From: a bacterium UBP2_UBA4780
GTDB taxonomy: Bacteria > Edwardsbacteria > AC1 > EtOH8
Direction: 5' to 3'
Assembly: GCA_002403115.1 (NCBI GenBank)
Contig: DHHE01000181.1
Coordinates: 1 to 5,248, forward strand
Length of the DNA stretch: 5,248 bases
Part shown: piece by piece, positions 1 to 5,243 of the stretch
How positions within the stretch are numbered: the stretch's first letter is position 1
How the letters are laid out: each line of letters begins with the position of its first letter
Made by a program: the position numbers and the translations under genes
Notes under the pieces: model-generated
Seen by the model: the letters and a program-made list of their open reading frames with translations, nothing else
What the model was told of the DNA's origin: nothing
Databases searched by the model: none

Positions 1-554
1 CCCAGGTGATGGCGCGCTTTGGCCAAGTAGCAAAGCACCTTGATCAGACTGCCTGGCTCCAGGCTGGCCGCCCCGGCCTCCAGTTCCTCGAGGAGCGGCC
101 CGGTATCCCCAGCCCCGCCGCTGCCGGCCTGCAGGCAGATTCCGGCAACAACCTCGGCCCGGAGCTTCAGGTCGCGGATCTCTCCCAGGAGCCCGACGGC
201 CTCGCTTATGTCGCCCGCCTTGGCAGCGTCCGTAACCAAGTCGGCGAAGATGATCTGCCTCAGGTCCGCATCCCCCATCCTGTCCAGGATATCCCGGCCC
301 TGCTCACGGTATCCCAGGTTGTACAGGGAGCAGGCCACGCCAGCCTCGGAAAGCAGGCTGTCGTGCCGCCTTTTCGAGCGGAACAGGGCCAGCGCCTCCA
401 GGTACAGCCGGCAGGCCTCGGCCTTCCTGCCCTCGGAAGCCTCGATCGCAGCCCTCTCCGACAGGTACCTGCCCCTGGCATGCGGATCGCCGCTCCCCTG
501 CAGCTCGGCCATGGTGAGGTCTATGGCTTTGGACATCATGCGCAAATAGTTCAT
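1..554 (-). CDS. TPR-like helical repeat protein, C-terminus cut off by window edge
   Basis: An open frame with no stop runs from the ATG at 554 to the left edge, giving 184 full codons of the N-terminal part. The start is chosen because GGAGGGAG (562-569) lies 7 bases upstream. Two further in-frame ATGs at residues 6-7 are too far from that site. The product is almost entirely amphipathic helix pairs with the Ala/Gly/Leu spacing of tetratricopeptide repeats: about residues 32-57 (EGRKAEACRLYLEALALF), 70-91 (YNLGYREQGRDILDRM), 101-124 (AKAGDISEAVGLLGEI) and 128-142 (DLKLRAEVVAGICLQAG). The last two resemble the 'GDI-A...I-D...RA' type of degenerate TPR. No signal peptide or membrane segment is visible, so it is probably cytoplasmic. 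TPR proteins act as protein-binding scaffolds; no partner can be named. It starts 57 bases after the small basic gene and is probably the last visible member of the same transcript. The TPR-like fold is fairly safe; the function is unknown. Confidence 0.8.
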   Translation of the reverse strand, partial: MNYLRMMSKAIDLTMAELQGSGDPHARGRYLSERAAIEASEGRKAEACRLYLEALALFRSKRRHDSLLSEAGVACSLYNLGYREQGRDILDRMGDADLRQIIFADLVTDAAKAGDISEAVGLLGEIRDLKLRAEVVAGICLQAGSGGAGDTGPLLEELEAGAASLEPGSLIKVLCYLAKARHHL

Positions 555-611
555 GTGTTTTCTCCCTCCGCTCGCAGGCCCGTCGTTCCTGGCCGCCCCC
601 CGTGGGCGCGC

Positions 612-788
612 TCAGTCGAGCACCACGCAGACCTTGCCCTTGAGCTTGCCGTCGATCAGGTCCTGGGCGGCCTTGTTGAACTCCTTGGCGGTCTTGCAGT
701 GGATCTCCCGGTACCTCTTGCTTTTGGCCTTTGTTTTTGAGGCCGCCTTCCTCTTGGGGGCGCTCTTGGAGGTGATCCTGCGTTTCAT
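612..788 (-). CDS. Small basic Lys/Ala-rich protein, 58 residues, function unknown
   Basis: The frame is open upstream to a GTG at 857. The ATG at 788 is preferred because AAGGAG lies exactly 6 bases before it, and the longer form would overlap the end of the preceding gene. The product has two halves. Residues 1-25 are a Lys/Arg/Ser/Ala tail (MKRRITSKSAPKRKAASKTK and onward) like histone-H1-type or HU-type nucleic-acid-binding tails. Residues 26-58 look folded: a short amphipathic helix (TAKEFNKAAQDLIDGKLKG) followed by a beta-like end, KVCVVLD. There are two cysteines, at 31 and 54. There is no signal peptide or membrane segment. It begins 25 bases after the exported-protein gene and so is probably cotranscribed. 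I do not recognise the family. Binding to DNA, RNA or the ribosome is an inference from charge only. The clean ribosome-binding site and low-complexity but non-random composition argue that it is real. Confidence 0.68.
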   Translation of the reverse strand: MKRRITSKSAPKRKAASKTKAKSKRYREIHCKTAKEFNKAAQDLIDGKLKGKVCVVLD

Positions 789-794
789 GGCTTT

Positions 795-800
795 CTCCTT
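795..800 (-). promoter_or_regulatory. Ribosome binding site deciding the start of the 58-residue gene
   Basis: AAGGAG on the minus strand stands 6 bases before the ATG at 788. It lies in the 25-base gap after the stop codon of the upstream gene (814). It supports the short form of the small basic protein over a GTG start at 857, which has no comparable site and lies inside the preceding gene. Confidence 0.75.
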
Positions 801-813
801 TTTGTTTATGGAT

Positions 814-1356
814 TTATTGTTGTCCGCCCGGACTTTCATCGTACTCCATGGATTCACGGGCCAGGTAACGGCCCCTGGTCCGGTCGTAGATATAACGCTT
901 CAGGATGCCCTGCCGTTGTCCCAGATGCCAGCGGGTGATCAGATTCGGCCTGCCGCCGGACCCGGGCTCCAGCATCACGGCGTTGCCGCAGAGCCTGCCG
1001 GTGCAGCGCCAGCCGGCGCCGTGGCCGAAACTTTTATTCACGAACACGTAGATCTCACCGTTGTCCGAGGCCCCCCGCCGGCTTGCCGGGGCGAAGACGA
1101 CGGCAAAAAGACCGGAACCCGCCTCCGCCATCACATGGACGTACCCGCCAGCATCATCGCCCGAATCCGGCAGGCCATCCCCGCCCAACTCGCTGATGAG
1201 CGCCCGGCGCAGTCCGTCACGGACTGGAAGCGCCGCCGGTGAGGGATGGATGCCTGGCAGGGCGCCCACATAGGCGGGGGTCAGCGCCGGCCGGTGGCAC
1301 AGCAGGCAGGCGAAGGAGGCGCAGGCAATGGCCGCGACGGCCAGGTGGCGTTTCAT
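814..1356 (-). CDS. Exported protein of unknown function, 180 residues, signal peptide
   Basis: The open frame extends to an ATG at 1386, but the ATG at 1356 is preferred. It has a GGAAG ribosome-binding site 8 bases upstream, and translation from it begins directly with a textbook signal peptide: a basic MKRH start, then a hydrophobic core at about residues 4-20 (LAVAAIACASFACLLC), then HRPALTPA. Cys17 and Cys20 fall where a lipobox would lie, but neither context is canonical, so either cleavage or lipidation is possible. The mature part has an Asp/Gly-rich stretch (58-72), then alternating beta-like segments: GLFAVVFAP (82-90), EIYVFVNK (101-108), GWRCTGRLCG (115-124) and NLITRWHLG (138-146). 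It ends with YIYDRTRGRYL (155-165). Cys118 and Cys123 could form a disulfide after export. The pattern of GW, 'PNLITRWH' and Tyr-rich strands resembles small secreted beta-rich domains often annotated as hypothetical. It lies 63 bases downstream of the second ClpX-like gene and is probably cotranscribed. Export would separate it from the cytoplasmic ATPase, so a shared function is not obvious. Confidence 0.75.
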   Translation of the reverse strand: MKRHLAVAAIACASFACLLCHRPALTPAYVGALPGIHPSPAALPVRDGLRRALISELGGDGLPDSGDDAGGYVHVMAEAGSGLFAVVFAPASRRGASDNGEIYVFVNKSFGHGAGWRCTGRLCGNAVMLEPGSGGRPNLITRWHLGQRQGILKRYIYDRTRGRYLARESMEYDESPGGQQ

Positions 1357-1364
1357 TGCTTTGT

Positions 1365-1372
1365 CTTCCTCT
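1365..1372 (-). promoter_or_regulatory. Ribosome binding site deciding the start of the exported-protein gene
   Basis: The minus strand reads AGAGGAAG here, with its GGAAG core 8 bases before the ATG at 1356. The alternative ATG at 1386 has only a pyrimidine-rich stretch upstream and would place ten charged residues (MKLGKEEDKA) in front of the signal peptide. The start context AAAGCAATGAAACGC is also nearly identical to that of the 58-residue gene (AAAGCCATGAAACGC). Confidence 0.55.
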
Positions 1373-1419
1373 TTCCCAAGCTTCATAGGCGGAAAATGCG
1401 GCCCCTCAGGCTCATTTGT

Positions 1420-3060
1420 TCAATTTGACCTGTTATCCGATTTGTCCACCATCAGTCCGTCCACCACCAGCCGGGCCCCGCGGCTGCCCTCCCCGAAATG
1501 CAGGAACATCAGGGGGTTTAGCACCCGCTCCACCGCCGACTTCAGGGCCCGGGCGCCAAGGTTCTGGCCCTCGGCCCGAGCCGCCAGCCGGTCCAAAGCG
1601 TCGGCGGTGAAGGCCAGCTCGATGCCGTTGGCCGCGAACAGCCTTTGGTACTGGGCGACGATGGAGTCCTTGGGCTCGGTCAGTATCCTCCTCAGGGCCC
1701 CCCGGTCCAGGCCGTCCAGCACCACCCTCACCTGGAACCTGCCCATCAGCTCCGGCAGCATGCCGTACTGGATGAAGTCCTCCAGGCCCGGCCCGGCCGT
1801 GGCCTGCGGCTCCTCCGTCCCGGGGTCCTCCCGGCCGAAGCCGATGGGCCTGCCCGCGCCCTGGCGGCGGCCGCGGCCCAGCAGGCCGGAGAAGGCCCCC
1901 CCGGCGATGAAAAGCACCTGGGAGGTGTCGAATGGCTGGCCGGCGCAATCGCCGCCCTCGATCACCTTGAGGAGCTCGGCCTGGACCGACTCCCCGGAGA
2001 CGTCCCGGTTGGAGCGGTGCTTGCCGCTGTCGTAGGCGGCGGCGATCTTGTCGATCTCGTCGATGTAGACGATGCCGCGGGCGGCCCGCCCCGGGTCCTC
2101 CCCGGCCGCCCGGTAGAGGTCGCGCAGGATGTCCTGGACGTCGCCGCCGATGTAGCCGGTCTCGCTGTACTGGTTGGCGTCGGCGATGACCAGGGGCACG
2201 TCCAGGATGCGGGAGATGGTCTCGGCCAGGTGGGTCTTGCCGCAGCCGGTGGGCCCGGCCAGCATGATGTTGGCCTTGGCCACGCCGGCCCGGCCGCTGG
2301 TCCTCTGGTAGTGGTTGTAGACGGCCACCGACAGGTAGCGCTTGGCCTCCTCCTGGCCCACCACCTGCTCGGAGATGGCCGAGTGTATGTCCCTCGGGGA
2401 ACGGATCTCGATGGCCCCGGGTTTGGCCTTGGCGGCACCCTGGTCCTGCCGGGCCTTGGGACAGGCCGCCTTGGTATGGGGCTCGGTCAGGTCCCTGCCC
2501 CACAGGCTTTCGGCCGCCTGGCGCGACAGCTTGATGGTGCTGTCCCGGTGCAGCGGAGACTGGTCGGCCTCAACCTTGAGGATGCCGGCTTCGAAGAGCC
2601 GGGTGCCGCCGTTCATCAGGGCCCGAAGCCGCATCATCCTGACCCGGTCGCCCTGGCAGACGATATCGTAGACGTCGCCCAGGTCTGCCCGGCATTCGGG
2701 CTTGGAGGCAATGTAGCAGAAGGCGGCGGCCACCAGCCGCTCGTCGGCGCCCAGATCGAACTCCATGAACCTGCCCAGCAGGAAGGCGGAGCTTTTCGCG
2801 GGCCTGGCCTTCTGGATTCCCAGCTCGATCCGCCTCTCCAGCGCGGCCATGACGGCCGCCTCCTCGGGCTTGGACTTGCCTTGCCGGCCGGACTTGCGCA
2901 GCTCGACGAGCCGGTAGTAATCCCCCAGCAGTTGGAAGTCGTTGCGGTATCCGGTGGTTGGCAGGGGTCTGGGCCTGGGGCAGTCCTTGGGCTTGTCGCT
3001 TGCGGCGGAGCGGGACGGGGTGGGAACGGCGGCGGGGCCTGCCAGTTTTTCTTTCTTCAT
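1420..3060 (-). CDS. ClpX-type AAA+ unfoldase paralogue with a non-zinc N-terminal domain (546 residues)
   Basis: The AAA+ core (about 222-540) matches ClpX along its length: Walker A GPTGCGKT (269-276), pore loop GYIG (302-305), Walker B IVYIDEIDK (330-338), the ClpX signature NRDVSGE (351-357), sensor 1 VLFIAGGAF (382-390), arginine finger in MGRF (R441) and sensor 2 GARALKS (502-508, R504). The IGF tripeptide (406-408), used by ClpX to dock on ClpP, is present. Differences from true ClpX are clear. The C4 zinc-binding domain is absent, and the segment carrying the RKH loop is replaced by about 12 residues (370-381). Residues 1-36 are Pro/Lys-rich and probably disordered. Residues 38-190 form a helical, winged-helix-like domain (LLGRFMEFDLGADERL, then LRALMNGGTRLFEAGILKV, ending ESLWG) joined by a Lys/Ala linker (about 192-218). 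By family knowledge the core should unfold and translocate proteins using ATP in a hexamer. Substrates are unknown. The start is supported by AGGA 6 bases upstream and a promoter just before it. It is the downstream member of a tandem pair and leads the run of small genes. Confidence 0.93.
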   Translation of the reverse strand: MKKEKLAGPAAVPTPSRSAASDKPKDCPRPRPLPTTGYRNDFQLLGDYYRLVELRKSGRQGKSKPEEAAVMAALERRIELGIQKARPAKSSAFLLGRFMEFDLGADERLVAAAFCYIASKPECRADLGDVYDIVCQGDRVRMMRLRALMNGGTRLFEAGILKVEADQSPLHRDSTIKLSRQAAESLWGRDLTEPHTKAACPKARQDQGAAKAKPGAIEIRSPRDIHSAISEQVVGQEEAKRYLSVAVYNHYQRTSGRAGVAKANIMLAGPTGCGKTHLAETISRILDVPLVIADANQYSETGYIGGDVQDILRDLYRAAGEDPGRAARGIVYIDEIDKIAAAYDSGKHRSNRDVSGESVQAELLKVIEGGDCAGQPFDTSQVLFIAGGAFSGLLGRGRRQGAGRPIGFGREDPGTEEPQATAGPGLEDFIQYGMLPELMGRFQVRVVLDGLDRGALRRILTEPKDSIVAQYQRLFAANGIELAFTADALDRLAARAEGQNLGARALKSAVERVLNPLMFLHFGEGSRGARLVVDGLMVDKSDNRSN

Positions 3061-3084
3061 GGCTGGTCCTGTCTAATTTTAGTA

Positions 3085-3111
3085 ATTATACAATGGGAGG
3101 GTGACAACCAA
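3085..3111 (-). promoter_or_regulatory. Putative sigma70-type promoter for the second ClpX-like gene
   Basis: On the minus strand a perfect TATAAT (-10, 3085-3090) is preceded by TTGGTT (-35-like, 3106-3111) with a 15-base spacer, shorter than the preferred 17. The start point would fall near 3078, leaving a leader of about 18 bases that contains AGGA 6 bases before the ATG at 3060. The AT-rich stretch stands out against GC-rich surroundings and lies just downstream of the terminator-like hairpin. Independent transcription of this gene and the three small genes is therefore likely. The -10 is convincing; the -35 is less certain. Confidence 0.6.
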
Positions 3112-3138
3112 CATCCGTATTAGTCCGGCATAGAGTGT

Positions 3139-3167
3139 CGAGCGGGGCCTTTCCTAGGCCCCGCTCG
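3139..3167 (-). terminator. Strong GC-rich hairpin after the first ClpX-like gene, terminator-like without U-tract
   Basis: CGAGCGGGGCCT (3139-3150) pairs perfectly with AGGCCCCGCTCG (3156-3167) around a 5-base loop. It lies about 75 bases beyond the stop of the upstream ClpX-like gene and about 30 bases before the promoter of the next gene, where a terminator would be expected. Neither strand has a run of T after the stem, so it is not a canonical intrinsic terminator. It could stop polymerase less efficiently, protect the 3' end of the message, or act with Rho. Confidence 0.55.
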
Positions 3168-3241
3168 CGATCAAATGTCTTGCTACAAATCCCTATTGTC
3201 AGCTTATTCCTTTACTCCCTGTTGGCTAGGACCAGACAACC

Positions 3242-4819
3242 CTATATCATTTCCGGGGTCACCACCAGCTCCCCGGGCCCGCCTTCCCGGCCGATATTCT
3301 CGAAGACGAGCGGCTGCAACATCTCGTCCAGCACCGACTTCAGGGCCCGGGCCCCGGTTCCCATGGCGGCCGCCCTGTCCGCCACCATGGCCAGCGTCTC
3401 CCCGGTCAGCACCAGGTCGATGCCGTGCCCTTTGAACATCTCCCGGTACTGCGAGGCCAGCGAGTTCTCGGGCTCGGTCAGTATCCTCTGCAGGCACTCC
3501 CGGGTGAGCGGGTCGATGGCCACGATGGTCTGGAAACGGCCCAGCAGCTCGGGAAGCATGCCGTATTTGACCAGGGCGTCGATGCCCGGCCCGCTCTTTT
3601 TCCAGGACCCGGCCCGGCCTTCGTCGCGTCCGAACCCGATGCTGGGGCCGCTCTTTCCCCCGCTGCCTTGGGCCATCATGGAGAAGGCCCCGCCGGCCAC
3701 GAACATCACCTTGTCCACCGGGAACGGCGCCTCGTCCTGGGCTCCGCCCTCCAGTATCTTCAGCAGGTCCTGCTGCACCCCCTCGCCCGAGATGTCCCGG
3801 TTGACCGAGCCCGAGCCCGTCCCGCCCACGGCCGCGATCTTGTCGATCTCGTCTATGAAGATGATGCCCCGGGCCGCCTTCTTGGCGTCGCCGCCGGCCG
3901 CCTTGTGCAGGGTGCTGAACAGGTTGTTGATGCTTTTGCCCATGTACCCGGTCTCGGTGTAGAGGGTGGCGTCGACCACGGCCACCGGGATGTCCAGCAG
4001 CCTGGCCGCCGTCTCCATCAGGTAGGTCTTGCCGCAGCCGGTGGGCCCGACCATGAGCACGTTTGACCTGGGTATGCCCGGCCTGCCCTCCAGCCTCTGC
4101 AGGTGGTTGTAGAGGGCCACCGACATGGCCCGGCAGGCCCGGTCCTGCCCCAGCAGGTGGCGGGTAAGCCCCTGGTAGATCTCGCGCGGCGACTTGGGGC
4201 TGGACAGCTTCTCCACCGGGGAGGCGGTTTTTTCAGCCTCCTTCTTCTCCTCCTTCTCCCGCTCCTCGTCCGAAAACCCGAAGATGTTAGCCCTTACCTT
4301 GGCCCCCAGGCTGAGGAGAAGCACCGGGGTGGGCAGAAAGGGGTTCTCGGAAGTCTCCCTCTCCAACAGACCTGCCTTGTAGGCCTTGTGCTCGCTGAAG
4401 AGGCACTGGCGGAAGGGTATCATCTTAAGGTGGTCCACGTCGCATACGAAGTCCATGATCTCGCCGAGCTTGAGGGCCAGCTGCCCCCTGGCCGTCTGGT
4501 AGCAGAGGAAGGCCACCGTCTGGCGCATCAGAGGGTCCAGGCCCAGGGCCTTGAACTGCCGGATGAGGTAGGAGGCCTGGCCCCGGGGCCGCGAGCGAAC
4601 CAGCTTCTCCTCGATGCGCCGGGCGTGGATGTTGACCATCTCCCACTCGGCCCGGTTCCTGACGTTGTTCAGGGCCTTCCTCACCAGCGGCCTCTTGGCG
4701 TCGAACATCTGGAAATAGTCGCGGAGCATGGCCATGTCGTCGGGATAGCCTACCGGCGGCTTGCCGTCCTCGACGGTTTCGGTCCTGGTGTACTGGAAAT
4801 CGAACTGCTCCTGCTTCAT
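3242..4819 (-). CDS. ClpX-type AAA+ unfoldase paralogue with a non-zinc N-terminal domain (525 residues)
   Basis: This is the upstream member of the tandem pair. The AAA+ core (about 210-523) shows Walker A GPTGCGKT (258-265), pore loop GYMG (291-294), Walker B IIFIDEIDK (319-327), NRDISGEGVQQ (340-350), sensor 1 VMFVAGGAF (371-379), the ClpP-docking tripeptide IGF (394-396), arginine finger R428 in LLGRF and sensor-2 R491 in GARALKS. As in its neighbour, no CxxC zinc pairs exist, and the RKH-loop segment is shortened to about 12 residues (359-370). Residues 23-182 form a helical domain alignable with the neighbour's (SYLIRQFKALGLDPLMRQ, then AGLLERE and a final FGF), followed by a highly charged linker (183-208, EEREKEEKKEAEK) that suits a flexible tether. 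A cytoplasmic ATP-driven protein unfoldase is the expected activity; partnership with ClpP is inferred from IGF. The start has AAGGAA about 5 bases upstream. The whole length is intact, with no frameshift. Confidence 0.93.
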   Translation of the reverse strand: MKQEQFDFQYTRTETVEDGKPPVGYPDDMAMLRDYFQMFDAKRPLVRKALNNVRNRAEWEMVNIHARRIEEKLVRSRPRGQASYLIRQFKALGLDPLMRQTVAFLCYQTARGQLALKLGEIMDFVCDVDHLKMIPFRQCLFSEHKAYKAGLLERETSENPFLPTPVLLLSLGAKVRANIFGFSDEEREKEEKKEAEKTASPVEKLSSPKSPREIYQGLTRHLLGQDRACRAMSVALYNHLQRLEGRPGIPRSNVLMVGPTGCGKTYLMETAARLLDIPVAVVDATLYTETGYMGKSINNLFSTLHKAAGGDAKKAARGIIFIDEIDKIAAVGGTGSGSVNRDISGEGVQQDLLKILEGGAQDEAPFPVDKVMFVAGGAFSMMAQGSGGKSGPSIGFGRDEGRAGSWKKSGPGIDALVKYGMLPELLGRFQTIVAIDPLTRECLQRILTEPENSLASQYREMFKGHGIDLVLTGETLAMVADRAAAMGTGARALKSVLDEMLQPLVFENIGREGGPGELVVTPEMI

Positions 4820-4822
4820 GCG

Positions 4823-4854
4823 TTTCCTTCATATTATGGTTTGATTTGATTATC
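4823..4854 (-). promoter_or_regulatory. Leader and weak promoter candidate for the first ClpX-like gene
   Basis: The minus strand holds GATAAT (4849-4854), a fair -10 that would start transcription near 4842, then GAAGGAAA (4823-4830) as the ribosome-binding site. A second -10-like CATAAT (4833-4838) sits too close, because its start point would remove the ribosome-binding site. No good -35 is seen; the sequence 17-18 bases upstream of GATAAT is only TTCCGG-like. The local AT-richness supports a promoter here, but the exact site is uncertain. Confidence 0.35.
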
Positions 4855-4890
4855 TAAACGTTTCAGGTAGACCGGAATCGGTTGGCTGAT

Positions 4891-4903
4891 AAAAGTAACT
4901 TTT
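4891..4903. repeat. Short palindrome AAAAGT-A-ACTTTT
   Basis: AAAAGT (4891-4896) and ACTTTT (4898-4903) are exact reverse complements around one A. It lies about 70 bases upstream of the start of the first ClpX-like gene and could be a protein-binding site, or part of the larger repeat-rich block. Only the symmetry is seen. Confidence 0.4.
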
Positions 4904-4911
4904 CTTTCCTT

Positions 4912-4937
4912 GCCCTTTCTGACCGGCCAGAAAGGGC
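4912..4937. repeat. Inverted repeat, 10-bp stem, 6-base loop
   Basis: GCCCTTTCTG (4912-4921) pairs perfectly with CAGAAAGGGC (4928-4937) around ACCGGC. No T-run follows on either strand, so it is not a canonical terminator. Confidence 0.6.
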
Positions 4938-4949
4938 GAAAGATCCGCC

Positions 4950-5070
4950 GGGGCGCAGGGCTCAATGTTACGCATAAGGCATTTATTATAGGCGTGTTAT
5001 CCGCAATCGATAGTCATATGCTTGGCCTCCGCTTTCGCTCTCGGCCGTGACCGTAGTCGCTCTGCGCCCC
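4950..5070. repeat. Long-range inverted pair framing a 103-base core
   Basis: GGGGCGCAG (4950-4958) is the exact reverse complement of CTGCGCCCC (5062-5070). The match continues inward as GC after one mismatch. If transcribed, it could close a large stem enclosing the core; as DNA, it could mark the ends of a small mobile or dispersed element. Nine base pairs at this distance in GC-rich DNA can arise by chance. Confidence 0.3.
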
Positions 5071-5079
5071 AGACCCTCT

Positions 5080-5114
5080 CACCAACATGGATGCGTTGAG
5101 CCTCCATGTTGGTG
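5080..5114. repeat. Inverted repeat, perfect 12-bp stem, 11-base loop
   Basis: CACCAACATGGA (5080-5091) pairs without mismatch with TCCATGTTGGTG (5103-5114). This is the longest perfect stem in the right-hand region. It has no T-run after it. It may be an operator, a processing site, or an arm of a dispersed repeat. Confidence 0.6.
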
Positions 5115-5170
5115 CCCAGGCGAATGTAACCTGAGAAGATTAGATAGTCAAAAAACATGAATACTTTACC

Positions 5171-5193
5171 GCTTTCTCTTCAAAAGAGAAAGC
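5171..5193. repeat. Inverted repeat, 10-bp stem, 3-base loop
   Basis: GCTTTCTCTT (5171-5180) pairs perfectly with AAGAGAAAGC (5184-5193) around CAA. It resembles the purine/pyrimidine composition of the stem at 4912-4937 (both contain CTTTCT and AGAAAG), so the two may be copies of one motif or flanks of one element. No T-run follows. Confidence 0.5.
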
Positions 5194-5234
5194 TCCAAAG
5201 GCCTGCCCTGAGGTTAGCTATTATTGCGACAAAC

Positions 5235-5243
5235 GAAGGGAGA
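5235..5243 (+). promoter_or_regulatory. Possible ribosome binding site of a divergent gene beyond the right edge
   Basis: GAAGGGAGA on the plus strand ends 5 bases before the window edge, the correct distance for a start codon at or just past 5249. If so, the region 4860-5234 is an intergenic control region between divergent genes. The start codon itself is not visible. Confidence 0.25.

Noticed and set aside
612..788. Similarity of the end of the 58-residue protein (LIDGKLKGKVCVVLD) to the C-terminus of zinc-type or quinone oxidoreductases
   Set aside because: Such enzymes often end in a 'GK..GKvV' pattern, but the match is about 15 residues of simple composition with no other part of the enzyme nearby. 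Chance is the better explanation.
789..857. Longer 81-residue form of the small basic protein starting at GTG 857
   Set aside because: It overlaps the end of the preceding gene and has no good ribosome-binding site, whereas the ATG at 788 has AAGGAG at ideal distance.
553..1242. Plus-strand open frame of 229 codons with a hydrophobic stretch
   Set aside because: The hydrophobic part is the antisense of the Lys-rich small protein. The frame also runs across two minus-strand genes with better starts and ribosome-binding sites.
1645..3123. Long plus-strand open frame of 492 codons opposite the second ClpX-like gene
   Set aside because: It is a mirror of the codon bias of the real gene. The product is Gly/Ala/Leu/Val/His-rich with no motif, and the opposite strand encodes a complete AAA+ core.
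1420..4819. Assignment as ordinary clpX or as hslU
   Set aside because: Ordinary ClpX has an N-terminal C4 zinc domain, and neither protein has CxxC pairs. HslU has a long I-domain inserted between Walker A and B, which is absent here, while the DVSGE/DISGE and IGF motifs are of ClpX type.
4103..4849. Plus-strand open frame of 248 codons opposite the first ClpX-like gene
   Set aside because: Same reason: its runs of Leu are the antisense of the Lys/Glu-rich linker, and it has no family features. It covers the start of a gene with full motifs.
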